This document shows, piece after piece, positions 51,328 through 61,360 of a stretch of DNA of 64,000 nt. The stretch's first letter is position 1. The number at the start of each line of letters is the position of its first letter. Source of the stretch: Piscinibacter sp. (GTDB taxonomy: Bacteria; Pseudomonadota; Gammaproteobacteria; Burkholderiales; Burkholderiaceae_C); assembly GCA_019635485.1 (NCBI GenBank), contig JAHBZL010000011.1:56988-120987 (forward strand). Direction: 5' to 3'. The notes under the pieces were generated by a model. The model was given only the letters and a program-made list of their open reading frames with translations, was not told the origin of the DNA and did no database searches. The position numbers and the translations under genes were made by a program.

Positions 51328-52206
51328 GTGCAAATGCTTCGACGATGGTGCTCGGCAGCCGCCAGTTCGGCTGCAGTGTTCGTCAAGGACGTGGGACATG
51401 GCCTGCTCGAGGTCTGCCACAACACGCTGGCGCTGATCGGCCTGCTGATCGTGGCGACGGTCGTGTTCACGCTCGGCCGTCCCGAGCTGCGGCATGCGGC
51501 CGAGGAAAAGATGTTCGGCTGGCTGCAGACGCGCTACGAGGCGCGCGCCGATCCCGCCGAGCTGCTCGCCGCCCAACTGCGCGAGCGCGGCGCGGTGGCC
51601 CGCGCCACCGCAGCCGACCCGCGCGAACTCACCCGACAGCAGGCCGCGGTCGCCAACTGGATCTCGCGCCGCTACCGCGTCGCGCCGGAGCCGATCAGCC
51701 GGCTCGTCAAGGAGGCCTGGCAGGTCGGTGAACGCGCCGGCATCGAGCCGACGCTGATCCTCGCCGTGATGGCCATCGAGTCCAGCTTCAACCCCTTCGC
51801 GCAGAGTTCGGTGGGCGCGCAGGGCCTGATGCAGGTCATGACCAAGGTGCACGACGACAAGTACACGGCCTTCGGCGGCACGCATGCCGCCTTCGACCCG
51901 GTGACCAACCTGCGCGTCGGCGTGCAGGTGCTGAAGGAGTGCATCCAGCGCGCCGGCAGTCTGGAAGCCGGTCTGCGCTACTACGTCGGCGCGGCGAATC
52001 TCGACGACGACGGCGGCTACGCCGACAAGGTGCTGGCCGAGCAGAACCACCTGCGCCAGGTGGCCGGCGGTCGCAGCGTGCCGTTCAACGCCACGATCAT
52101 GACGGTCTCGGCACCGGCCCCCGCGTCGGCCCCGGCGCCGGCGGCGACCACCGACGCCAACTCGGGGGAGAAGCCCCGGGCCGAGCGGGTCGCCCTGCTT
52201 CGCTGA
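51328..52206 (+). CDS. Membrane-anchored lytic murein transglycosylase
   Basis: The 292-residue protein has one N-terminal membrane segment (LALIGLLIVATVVFTL) and an SLT-type transglycosylase domain with catalytic Glu in AVMAIESSFNPFAQS and the GAQGLMQVM motif. The C-terminal tail is alanine/proline-rich. I start at GTG 51328, which has ACAGGAG five bases upstream; ATG 51334 is the alternative. It cuts peptidoglycan glycan strands in the periplasm. Confidence 0.9.
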   Translation: MQMLRRWCSAAASSAAVFVKDVGHGLLEVCHNTLALIGLLIVATVVFTLGRPELRHAAEEKMFGWLQTRYEARADPAELLAAQLRERGAVARATAADPRELTRQQAAVANWISRRYRVAPEPISRLVKEAWQVGERAGIEPTLILAVMAIESSFNPFAQSSVGAQGLMQVMTKVHDDKYTAFGGTHAAFDPVTNLRVGVQVLKECIQRAGSLEAGLRYYVGAANLDDDGGYADKVLAEQNHLRQVAGGRSVPFNATIMTVSAPAPASAPAPAATTDANSGEKPRAERVALLR

Positions 52207-52233
52207 GCGCGACGCTCCGCTACACTTCCACCA

Positions 52234-52341
52234 CCGCGCGACTGGCGATGCGGCCCCGCCCTGGGGCCTGAGGTGGTGAACCACCGGGGAGCGCGGCCGG
52301 CAAGGCGCTCTCGCCTGCCGAACGAGCCGTTCGCCTGGGCA
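52234..52341 (+). ncRNA. ZTP (pfl) riboswitch
   Basis: The glyA leader contains the conserved ZTP-aptamer pieces in order: GACTGGCGA (52240-52248), GGTGG...CCACCGGGGAGCG (52272-52293) and CCGTTCGCCTGGGCA (52327-52341). ZTP accumulates when 10-formyl-tetrahydrofolate is short; the riboswitch then raises glyA expression. The aptamer ends 65 bases before the glyA ATG. Confidence 0.9.
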
Positions 52342-52406
52342 GCCCTGCGACCGCGTTCCGTGCGCGGCCGGCCCCCGGGGACATCCGCTGACGAGGACTG
52401 CCAGTC

Positions 52407-53654
<1,248 letters not shown>

Positions 53655-53673
53655 GGCGCGGCCCGCCGCCGCC

Positions 53674-54117
53674 ATGCGCTGCCCGTTCTGCGCCCACGAG
53701 GACACGCAGGTCGTCGAGACCCGCGAGTCCGACGAGGGCGACGTGGTGCGCCGGCGGCGGCGCTGCCAGCACTGCGACAAGCGCTTCACCACCTACGAGC
53801 GCGCCGAGATCGCGCTGCCCTCCGTCGTCAAGAAGGACGGCAACCGCGAGGAATTCCACCTCGCGAAGCTGCGCGGCTCGATGACGCTGGCGCTGCGCAA
53901 GCGGCCGGTCAGCGTCGAGCAGATCGACGCGGCGGTCGAGCGCATCCAGGACAAGCTGCTCAACAGCGGCGCCAAGGAGGTCCCCTCCACCCGCCTGGGC
54001 GAGCTGGTGATGCGTGAACTCAAGCGCATCGACAAGGTGGCCTACGTGCGCTTCGCGTCGGTGTACCGCAGCTTCGAGGACGTCGACGAGTTCCGCCAGC
54101 TGATCCGGGACATCTGA
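53674..54117 (+). CDS. nrdR: Transcriptional repressor NrdR
   Basis: The 147-residue regulator of ribonucleotide reductase genes has the N-terminal zinc ribbon (CPFC at Cys3/Cys6 and CQHC at Cys31/Cys34) and an ATP-cone domain ([13 protein letters not shown]). It follows glyA by 19 bases, a common gene pair. Length is normal. Confidence 0.97.
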   Translation: MRCPFCAHEDTQVVETRESDEGDVVRRRRRCQHCDKRFTTYERAEIALPSVVKKDGNREEFHLAKLRGSMTLALRKRPVSVEQIDAAVERIQDKLLNSGAKEVPSTRLGELVMRELKRIDKVAYVRFASVYRSFEDVDEFRQLIRDI

Positions 54118-54328
54118 CGCCGGTCGGGCGTTCGGTCCCTGCGGACTGAACTCCCGCCGCACGGACCGCGCGCATGCCGGCGGGCCGGCCACCCCCCTTC
54201 CACCCCCGCCCGGGGGATCCCGCCGCCGGGGGCACCGCGACGGGGAGCGGCCCTTCGCCCCCGAGCGGGACGCGCCGCGCGGCGCGGATTCCTAGAGTCG
54301 GTGCATTCGTTCCACACGGAGGATGCAC

Positions 54329-54856
54329 ATGCAGGACAGCCGATCACAACGCGGCCTCAGCCTGGTCGAGATGACCCTGGCGGTGGGCCTGAGCGCCGTC
54401 ATCGCCGGGCTCGCGGCGCCGAACCTTCGTCACGTGCTGGACCTGCGCCGCCTCGACGGCGCGGCCACGCAGCTCGCCACCGACCTGCAGTTCGCACGCG
54501 GCGAAGCACTGGCCCGCAACCAGCCCGTGCGAATGAGCTGGAACGCCGCCGAGGGCTGCTACCTTGTCCACACCGGCAACGCGGCCGACTGCCGCTGCGC
54601 CGCGGCGTCCGCCCCGATCTGCGCCAACGGCGCGCGGGTCCTGCGCAGGGCGGCGTGGGACGCGAGTGACCGGCTCGCGCTGCAGTCCGGCACCACGTCG
54701 ATCCTGTTCGACCCGCGCCACGGCACCGCCACGCCAAGCGCCACGCTGCGCATCGTCGCCGACGACGGCCGCGCGATCCACCACGTCGTCAACGTGATGG
54801 GCCGCCTGCGCTCCTGCACCCCGCTGGGCGCCGTGCCCGGCTACCGCGCCTGCTGA
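54329..54856 (+). CDS. FimT/GspH-type minor pseudopilin
   Basis: The 175-residue protein has a type III prepilin leader cut after the glycine in QRG|LSLVEMTLAVGL with Glu5, a hydrophobic helix and a GspH/FimT-like domain with several cysteines. The second of two in-frame ATGs is preferred because GGAGG lies at proper distance. It is first of five minor-pilin genes. About 210 bases upstream of it hold no gene. Confidence 0.9.
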   Translation: MQDSRSQRGLSLVEMTLAVGLSAVIAGLAAPNLRHVLDLRRLDGAATQLATDLQFARGEALARNQPVRMSWNAAEGCYLVHTGNAADCRCAAASAPICANGARVLRRAAWDASDRLALQSGTTSILFDPRHGTATPSATLRIVADDGRAIHHVVNVMGRLRSCTPLGAVPGYRAC

Positions 54857-54868
54857 GGAGGACTAGGC

Positions 54869-55309
54869 ATGAACACCCCCTGCACCCAGGCCGGCTTCAC
54901 GTTCATCGAGCTGCTGGCCGTGCTGTCGGTCGCCGGCGTGCTGTCCGGCATCGCCTGGCCGTCGTTCCAGGGCGCGCTGCACAAGGCACGCCGCGCCGAC
55001 GCGCTGGTCGCGCTGACCCAGGCACAGGCTGCCCAGGAGCGCTGGCGCTTCAACCAGCGCGCCTACGGCACGCTGGCGCAGATCGGCCTGTCCGGCATCG
55101 CCCCCGGCGGTCACTACACGATGGCGGTGCTCGAGGCCGACACGGACCGCTACGTCCTGCAGGCCCTTGCAATCGGCGCACAGGCCGGCGACCGGGCCTG
55201 CCGTGTCCTGCAACTGACGGTGGACGGCGCGCAGGTGACACGTGCGTCCGGCCGCGACGAGCAGGCCGCCAACGATGCCGCGGCCAACCGCCGCTGCTGG
55301 TCGCTGTGA
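54869..55309 (+). CDS. PilE-like type IV minor pilin
   Basis: The 146-residue protein has the prepilin motif QAG|FTFIELLAVLSVAGVL and a PilE-like globular part ending with a cysteine pair (RACRVLQL, RRCWSL) that could close the D-region loop. It lies 12 bases after the FimT-like gene. Confidence 0.88.
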   Translation: MNTPCTQAGFTFIELLAVLSVAGVLSGIAWPSFQGALHKARRADALVALTQAQAAQERWRFNQRAYGTLAQIGLSGIAPGGHYTMAVLEADTDRYVLQALAIGAQAGDRACRVLQLTVDGAQVTRASGRDEQAANDAAANRRCWSL

Positions 55310-55986
55310 GCGCGCTGCGCACCGGCCGGGAGCGCGGGCTCTCGCTCGTCGAGCTGATGGTGGGGCTCGCCGTCGGCATGGTCGTCGTGGCCGCGGCAGT
55401 GAGCCTGTTCGCCGCGCAGACCCGCGAGCATCGGCGCACGGCGGCCGAACTGCGCCTGATGCAGGAACTGCGCGGCGCCACGGATCTCGTCGCCCGCGAT
55501 CTGCGGCGCGCCGGCCATTGGGGCGACGCCGCGGCGGGCCTGTGGGCGGCAGCCGCGTCCACGCCGTCTGCCAACCCTTATGCCGCGTTCGTGCCGGTAA
55601 CCGGTGCCGCGACGTCGGCGGCCTACAGCTACTCGCGCGACGCGACCGAGAACCACCTGCGCGACAGCAACGAGCAGTTCGGCCTGCGCCTGCGCAGCGG
55701 CGTCGTGGAACTCCAGCTCGGCGCCGGCAACTGGCAGGCGCTGACCGACGCCGGGTCGATGACCGTCACCACGTTCGAGATCCGGCCGCACCTGAGGGAG
55801 TTGCCGCTGCTGGCGCACTGCCCGCGGCCCTGCCCGGTCGGGGTCGACTGCACCCCACGGCTGCAGCAGCGCAGCCTGGCCGTGCACATCGCGGCGCAAG
55901 CCACCGGTGATCCCTCCGTGCAGCGCCAGCTCGACGCGGAGGTGCAGCTGCGCAATCCCGTCGTGCTCGGCTCTTGCCCTGCCTGA
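55306..55986 (+). CDS. PilW-like minor pilin
   Basis: The 226-residue protein starts at GTG 55306, overlapping the PilE-like stop. The prepilin motif is ERG|LSLVELMVGLAVGMVV. The globular part has cysteine-containing segments (LLAHCPRPCPVGVDC) and matches PilW in size and order. It is part of the pilus-tip/initiation complex. Confidence 0.9.
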   Translation: MSALRTGRERGLSLVELMVGLAVGMVVVAAAVSLFAAQTREHRRTAAELRLMQELRGATDLVARDLRRAGHWGDAAAGLWAAAASTPSANPYAAFVPVTGAATSAAYSYSRDATENHLRDSNEQFGLRLRSGVVELQLGAGNWQALTDAGSMTVTTFEIRPHLRELPLLAHCPRPCPVGVDCTPRLQQRSLAVHIAAQATGDPSVQRQLDAEVQLRNPVVLGSCPA

Positions 55987-56002
55987 TGCAAGGAGACCCG
56001 GA

Positions 56003-57031
56003 ATGAACACCTGCCCCATCTCGCAGCGCGGCGCCACCACGGTGATCGTCACGCTCGCGCTGCTCGCCGCCACGCTGCTGATGCTGCTGGCGGCCAACCG
56101 CCAGCTGCTGCTCGAACTGCGCCTGTCGGGCAACCAGGTGCGTTCGGCCGAAGCCTTCGAGGCGGCGGATGCCGGCCTCGACTGGGCCGGTGCGATGCTC
56201 AACGGCGCCCTGCCGGCCGGTGCCGACTGCCGTCCGGCGCCCGCGCCCGCGCCGACCTTCCGCGAGCGCTACCTGGCCATCGACGCCACGCACATCACGC
56301 CGCGGCCGGCCGCGGATGGCGGCCCGCGCGTCGCGCGCTGTGCGCACGACGGCGCGACCTGGCACTGCACCTGCCCCGACGACGCCGGGACACTGCCGGC
56401 GCCGCATGGCCCGTCCTTCGCCGTTCGATTCGCGGATGCTGGCCGGCCCGGCGTCGTGCGGGTGGTGGTCGACGGCGATGGCCCGCCCGACGCCGTGGCC
56501 CGGCACGAGACGCTGCTGACTCTGCAGCCGGCACTCGCCAGCCCGCCGCCGACGGCCCTGACGCTGCGCGACCCGGCGCTGCCGCCGCAACACTTCTTCG
56601 CCGGCCTCTTCGGCCTGTCCCGCGCTGCCTGGGCCGCGCAGCCGACGGTGGCCCGCCTCGACTGCCGCGGCGACTGCGGTGCGGCCCTGGCGCCGGCCAT
56701 CGGGCCGGATGTGCGGCAGCCGCTCGTCTACGTCGACGGCGACCTGCTGCTGCGCGGTCCGCTCGCCCTCGGCACCGCCGAGCGCCCGGTGCTGCTCGTC
56801 GTGGCGGGCCGGCTGCGCATCGAAGGGGCCGTCGACCTGCAAGGCGCCGCCTATGCCGCCGACGTCTCCTGGTCCGCACCGACCGGAGCCTGGCGTGGCG
56901 CGCTGATGACCGAAGGCGGCGCCGCCGGCGTGGGCACGCTCGACCTGGTCCACGATGCCACCGTGCTGCAACGGCTGCGATCGCAGCAAGGCAGCTTCGT
57001 CCCGGTGCCCGGCAGCTGGCGCGACTTCTGA
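56003..57031 (+). CDS. PilX-like minor pilin, long form
   Basis: The 342-residue protein has a PilX-like N-terminus (QRGATTVIVTLALLAATLLMLLAANRQ) without the canonical Glu5, and SGNQVRSAEAFEAADAGLDWA as in PilX. The C-terminal 200 residues extend far beyond usual PilX length and include a beta-rich LVYVDGDLLLRGPL...LLVVAGRLRIEGAVDL region. AGGAGA precedes the ATG. Confidence 0.85.
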   Translation: MNTCPISQRGATTVIVTLALLAATLLMLLAANRQLLLELRLSGNQVRSAEAFEAADAGLDWAGAMLNGALPAGADCRPAPAPAPTFRERYLAIDATHITPRPAADGGPRVARCAHDGATWHCTCPDDAGTLPAPHGPSFAVRFADAGRPGVVRVVVDGDGPPDAVARHETLLTLQPALASPPPTALTLRDPALPPQHFFAGLFGLSRAAWAAQPTVARLDCRGDCGAALAPAIGPDVRQPLVYVDGDLLLRGPLALGTAERPVLLVVAGRLRIEGAVDLQGAAYAADVSWSAPTGAWRGALMTEGGAAGVGTLDLVHDATVLQRLRSQQGSFVPVPGSWRDF

Positions 57032-57045
57032 GAAGGGGCAACACC

Positions 57046-57450
57046 ATGGCATCCCATCGCGGTTTCGGCCTCGTCGAGGCGCTGATCGGCCTGCTGGTGC
57101 TGACGCTCGGCCTGCTGGCCGTGCTGCGCGCCCAACCGGAGTGGCGCCGGCAGGCCGAGGTGGCCCGCCAGCGCAGCGAGGCACTGCGCCTGGCACAGGC
57201 CGAACTGGAACGGCTGCGCGCCGCCCCCGCCGCACCGATGCCCGGCGAGAGCCTGATCGACGACCCCGCATCGAGCACGGCCTACCGGCTGCAGCGCGAG
57301 GTCGATGGCGGGAGCTGGCCGGGCATCGTTTCGCTCACGGTCACGGCAACCTGGACCGATCACGGCGGCCAGCCCCAGCAGGTGCGCCTGCCGACACTGC
57401 GTGCGACGCTCGATCCAGTGCTGGCCGGCGTGGCGGTGCTGCCGCGCTGA
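57046..57450 (+). CDS. PilV-like minor pilin
   Basis: The 134-residue protein has the prepilin motif SHRG|FGLVEALIGLLVLTLGLLAV with Glu5 and a short globular part. It is last of the minor-pilin set, 17 bases ahead of ribD. No pilY1 gene is seen in the cluster. Confidence 0.88.
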   Translation: MASHRGFGLVEALIGLLVLTLGLLAVLRAQPEWRRQAEVARQRSEALRLAQAELERLRAAPAAPMPGESLIDDPASSTAYRLQREVDGGSWPGIVSLTVTATWTDHGGQPQQVRLPTLRATLDPVLAGVAVLPR

Positions 57451-57467
57451 TCGCGCAGAATGCGCCG

Positions 57468-58583
57468 ATGCCCGATCCCGCTGCAGCCGACGACCCGATG
57501 CTCGAAGCCCTGGCGCTGGCGCGCGAAGGCTTCGGCCTGACCGAACCGAATCCGCGCGTGGGCTGCGTGATCGTCGCGCCGGACGGCCGGGTGATCGGGC
57601 GCGGCCACACCCAGCAGGCCGGCGGCCCGCATGCCGAGGTGATGGCGCTGCGCGATGCCGCCGCACACGCCGAATCGGTGCGCGGGGCGACCGTGCACGT
57701 GACGCTCGAGCCCTGCGCCCACCACGGCCGCACGCCGCCCTGCTGCGACGCGCTGATCGCCGCCGGCGTCGGCCGCGTCGTGATGGCCGTCGAGGATCCG
57801 TTCCCGCAGGTCGCCGGCCAGGGGGCCGCCCGGCTGCGCGCGGCCGGCATCGAGGTCATCGAAGGGCCGCATGCCGAGGCCGCGCGCGAGCTGAACCTCG
57901 GTTTCTTCTCGCGCGTGCTGCGCGGCCGGCCCTGGCTGCGCCTGAAGGTCGCCGTCTCGCTGGACGGCCGCACCGCCCTGCCCAACGGTGTGAGCCAGTG
58001 GATCACCGGCCCGGCGGCGCGCGCCGACGGCCACGCCTGGCGCAAGCGCGCCAGCGCGGTGATGACGGGCGTCGGCACGGTGCTGGACGACAACCCGCGC
58101 CTGGACGTGCGGCTGGTCGAGACGCCGCGCCAGCCGCTGCGGGTGGTCGTCGACTCGCGTCTCGAGACCCCGCCGGCCGCGCGGCTGCTCGACCCGCCGG
58201 GACCGGTGCTGGTCTACGCCGCCCAGCCTGACGCGGCGCGCGAAGCGGGGCTGCGCGATCGCGGGGCCGAGGTGGCGTTCCAGCCCGGCGCCGGCGGCAA
58301 GGTCGACCTGGGGGCCATGCTCGCGGACCTGGCCCGGCGCGGCGTCAACGAACTGCACGTCGAAGCCGGCCACAAGCTGAACGGCTCGCTGGTGCGCGAG
58401 GGCCTGGTCGACGAGTTCCTCGTCTACATGGCGCCGCGGCTGCTCGGGCAGGGCCGCGAACTGGCCGCGTTCGGCCCGCTCGAGCGGCTCGACCAGTCGC
58501 TCGACCTGCGCTGGGTCGACGTGCATCCGGTCGGTGACGACCTGCGCCTGATCGCCCGGCCCGCCGGGCGCGAGCACTTCTGA
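57468..58583 (+). CDS. ribD: RibD, bifunctional riboflavin deaminase/reductase
   Basis: The 371-residue enzyme deaminates and then reduces the pyrimidine intermediate of riboflavin synthesis. The deaminase domain has GGPHAEVMAL and the zinc motif PCAHHGRTPPC; the reductase domain (from about residue 150) has LKVAVSLDGRTALPNG and GVGTVLDDNPRL. It begins 17 bases after the pilin genes and leads ribD-E-BX-H-nusB. Confidence 0.96.
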   Translation: MPDPAAADDPMLEALALAREGFGLTEPNPRVGCVIVAPDGRVIGRGHTQQAGGPHAEVMALRDAAAHAESVRGATVHVTLEPCAHHGRTPPCCDALIAAGVGRVVMAVEDPFPQVAGQGAARLRAAGIEVIEGPHAEAARELNLGFFSRVLRGRPWLRLKVAVSLDGRTALPNGVSQWITGPAARADGHAWRKRASAVMTGVGTVLDDNPRLDVRLVETPRQPLRVVVDSRLETPPAARLLDPPGPVLVYAAQPDAAREAGLRDRGAEVAFQPGAGGKVDLGAMLADLARRGVNELHVEAGHKLNGSLVREGLVDEFLVYMAPRLLGQGRELAAFGPLERLDQSLDLRWVDVHPVGDDLRLIARPAGREHF

Positions 58584-58629
58584 CGCCTGCGCGACGACGC
58601 GGTCGCGGGCCGCCTGCGACAATCGCCCC

Positions 58630-59259
58630 ATGTTCACCGGCATCATCAGCGGCGTCGGCCGCATCGAAGACGTGCGACCGCTCGGCGCCGACGCGAGCCA
58701 CGGCCGCCGACTGGTCGTGCAGGCCCCCGCGGGCTACCTGGATGACGTGGCCCTGGGCGACAGCATCGCGCTGAACGGCGCCTGCATGACCGTCACCAGC
58801 CTGGAGCTCGACACGGGCCGCTTCGGCATCGACATCTCGGCCGAGAGCCTGGCCCGGACCGCCGGGCTCGGCGAACCGGGGCCGGTCAACCTCGAGAAGG
58901 CGCTGCGCGCCAACGACCGCCTCGGCGGGCACCTCGTCAGCGGCCACGTCGACGGCATCGGCACGGTGGTCTTCTTCGAACCGGTCGGCGAGTCGTGGGA
59001 ACTGCGCATCAGCGCGCCACCGCCGCTGGCACGCTTCCTGGCCTACAAGGGCTCGATCACGGTCAACGGCGTCAGCCTGACGGTCAACCGCGTCACCGAC
59101 CTCGAGCGCTCGTGCGAGTTCAGCATCAACCTGATCCCGCACACGCTGCAGAACACCACGCTCGGCACGCTGCGTGCGGACCAGGCCGTCAACCTCGAGA
59201 TCGACCTGATCGCGCGCTACGTCGAGCGCATGCTGGGCGGCTCGCTGCCCCGCCCCTAG
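58630..59259 (+). CDS. ribE: Riboflavin synthase
   Basis: The 209-residue trimeric enzyme (ribC in E. coli naming) dismutates two lumazines to riboflavin. It has the duplicated lumazine-binding domains starting MFTGIISGVGRIED and a second copy from LGGHLVSGHVDGIG, with SLTVNRV near the end. Length is typical. Confidence 0.96.
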   Translation: MFTGIISGVGRIEDVRPLGADASHGRRLVVQAPAGYLDDVALGDSIALNGACMTVTSLELDTGRFGIDISAESLARTAGLGEPGPVNLEKALRANDRLGGHLVSGHVDGIGTVVFFEPVGESWELRISAPPPLARFLAYKGSITVNGVSLTVNRVTDLERSCEFSINLIPHTLQNTTLGTLRADQAVNLEIDLIARYVERMLGGSLPRP

Positions 59260-59297
59260 ACCCCGGCGGGACGGGACCCGCCACCTACAATCCGCGC

Positions 59298-60395
59298 ATG
59301 TCGATCTCCCCGATTCCCGAGCTCGTCGCCGAGCTCGCCGCCGGCCGCATGGTCATCCTCGTCGACGAGGAGGATCGCGAGAACGAGGGCGACCTCGTGC
59401 TGGCCGCCGACCATGTCACGCCGGAGGCGATCAACTTCATGGCGAAGTTCGGGCGCGGCCTGATCTGCCTGACGCTGACGCGCGAGCGCTGCGAGCGCCT
59501 GCACCTGACGCCGATGGCGGCACGCAACGGCCAGAAGACCGGCACCGCGTTCACCGTCTCGATCGAGGCCGCCGAAGGCGTCACGACCGGCATCTCGGCG
59601 GCGGACCGGGCGCGCACCGTGCAGGCCGCGGTGGGCCGCCACGCGCAGCCGAGCGACCTGGTGCAGCCTGGCCACATCTTCCCGCTGCAGGCGCAGGACG
59701 GCGGCGTGCTGATGCGCGCCGGGCACACCGAGGCCGGCTGCGACCTGGCCGGCATGGCCGGGCTGACGCCCGCCGCGGTGATCTGCGAGGTGATGAAGGA
59801 CGACGGCACGATGGCACGCCTGCCCGACCTCGTCGAGTTCGCCCGCGAGCACCGGCTGAAGATCGGCACCATCGCCGACCTGATCGAGTACCGCAGCCGC
59901 AACGAGTCGCTGATCGAACGCGTCGCGCAGCGGCGCATGCAGACGCCGCAGGGCGAGTTCGACTGCAGCGCCTACCGCGACCGCACCGGCGGCCTGCACC
60001 TCGCGCTGACGCGCGGCCAGTGGGGCGAGAGCGACGAGGTGCTGGTGCGCGTGCACGAGCCGCTGTCGGTGCTCGACCTGCTCGATGCCGGGCGCTGCGG
60101 CCATTCGTGGCCGCTGCCGAAGGCCCTCGAGGCCATCCAGGCCAGCCCGCGCGGTGCCGCACTGCTGCTGAACTGCGGCGAAGCCGCCGCCGCGCTGCTG
60201 CCGCAGCTGGCCGAGGGGCGGCTCGAGCCCGCGCCCGCGCGCGGCCAGATGGACCTGCGCACCTACGGCGTCGGCGCGCAGATCCTGCGCGACCTCGGCA
60301 TCGCGCGGATGCGCCTGCTGGGCAGCCCGCGGCGCATGCCCAGCATGACCGGCTACGGCCTCGAGGTCACCGGCTTCGTGGCGCCCGACGCCTAG
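59298..60395 (+). CDS. ribBX: DHBP synthase with degenerate RibA-like domain (RibBX type)
   Basis: The 365-residue protein has a complete N-terminal RibB domain (MVILVDEEDRENEGDLV, HTEAGCDLAGMAG) that makes dihydroxybutanone phosphate. The C-terminal half aligns with GTP cyclohydrolase II but lacks the zinc cysteine cluster (CHSE...CDCG) and the substrate arginine region, so it cannot be a normal RibA. This matches the RibBX hybrids known in proteobacteria. A separate RibA should exist elsewhere. Confidence 0.9.
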   Translation: MSISPIPELVAELAAGRMVILVDEEDRENEGDLVLAADHVTPEAINFMAKFGRGLICLTLTRERCERLHLTPMAARNGQKTGTAFTVSIEAAEGVTTGISAADRARTVQAAVGRHAQPSDLVQPGHIFPLQAQDGGVLMRAGHTEAGCDLAGMAGLTPAAVICEVMKDDGTMARLPDLVEFAREHRLKIGTIADLIEYRSRNESLIERVAQRRMQTPQGEFDCSAYRDRTGGLHLALTRGQWGESDEVLVRVHEPLSVLDLLDAGRCGHSWPLPKALEAIQASPRGAALLLNCGEAAAALLPQLAEGRLEPAPARGQMDLRTYGVGAQILRDLGIARMRLLGSPRRMPSMTGYGLEVTGFVAPDA

Positions 60396-60407
60396 GGAGA
60401 ATCACAC

Positions 60408-60872
60408 ATGCAAGACGCCGACAAGGGCGGCGGCGATGAACTCGATGGGCAGGACCTGCGCATCGGCATCGTCCAGGCCCGCTTCAACGCCGCGATCACC
60501 GACAAGCTCGCCGAGTGCTGCCTGGCCGAGCTGCGCGCGCTCGGCGTGGCCGAGCGCCACATCCGCCACGTCCGCGTGCCGGGTGCGCTGGAGGTGCCGC
60601 TGGCGCTGCTCGCGCTCGCCGACAGCGACGACTACGACGCACTGATCGCACTGGGTTGCATCATCCGCGGCGAGACCTACCATTTCGAACTGGTCGCCAA
60701 CGAAAGCGGCGCCGGCGTCACGCGCGTGTCGCTGGACCACCAGATCCCGATCGCCAACGCCATCCTCACGGTCGAGAACGAGGCGCAGGCCTGGGCCCGC
60801 GCCGAGGAGAAGGGGCGCGACGCGGCACGGGTGGCGATCGAGATGGCGAGCCTGCTGGAAGACCTGTCATGA
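60408..60872 (+). CDS. ribH: 6,7-dimethyl-8-ribityllumazine synthase
   Basis: The 154-residue enzyme joins the two riboflavin precursors. Motifs are [29 protein letters not shown] and [17 protein letters not shown]. It follows ribBX by 12 bases and overlaps nusB by four. Confidence 0.97.
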   Translation: MQDADKGGGDELDGQDLRIGIVQARFNAAITDKLAECCLAELRALGVAERHIRHVRVPGALEVPLALLALADSDDYDALIALGCIIRGETYHFELVANESGAGVTRVSLDHQIPIANAILTVENEAQAWARAEEKGRDAARVAIEMASLLEDLS

Positions 60873-61360
60873 GCGACGCTCCGGTCAAGAAGCGCCCGAA
60901 GCCGCCGGGCAAGCGCGCGCCGTCGGCGCGCCGGCGCGCGCGCGAGGCGGCCCTGCAGGGGCTGTACCAGTGGCTGCTCGGCGGGGCCGAGCCCGGCGTG
61001 ATCGATGCACACATGCGCGAGCAGGACGGCTTCGCCGAGTGTGACGCGGTGCACTTCGATGCGCTGCTGCACGGCTGCATCGCCGACGCCGCCGCGATCG
61101 ACGCCGTGCTCGCCGCCCACGTGGACCGCAAGACCAGCGAGCTCTCGCCGATCGAGCACGGCGTGCTGATGATCGGCGTGTACGAGCTGCAGCACTGCCT
61201 GGACGTGCCGTACAAGGTGGCCATCAACGAGGCCGTCGAGCTGGCCAAGAGCTTCGGCGGCACCGACGGCCACAAGTACGTCAACGGCGTGCTCGACAAG
61301 GCCGCGGCGGAGCTGCGGCCCGCCGAGGTGCAGGCGGCACGGGCCGCGCCACGGCGTTGA
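60869..61360 (+). CDS. nusB: Transcription antitermination factor NusB
   Basis: The 163-residue RNA-binding protein supports rRNA antitermination. Typical parts are [19 protein letters not shown] and the C-terminal [29 protein letters not shown]. It is coupled to ribH by ATGA, a common arrangement. Confidence 0.96.
   Translation: MSDAPVKKRPKPPGKRAPSARRRAREAALQGLYQWLLGGAEPGVIDAHMREQDGFAECDAVHFDALLHGCIADAAAIDAVLAAHVDRKTSELSPIEHGVLMIGVYELQHCLDVPYKVAINEAVELAKSFGGTDGHKYVNGVLDKAAAELRPAEVQAARAAPRR

Noticed and set aside
57400-57480. FMN riboswitch ahead of ribD
   Set aside because: ribD follows the PilV-like gene by 17 bases, leaving no room for the aptamer, and none of its motifs are visible.
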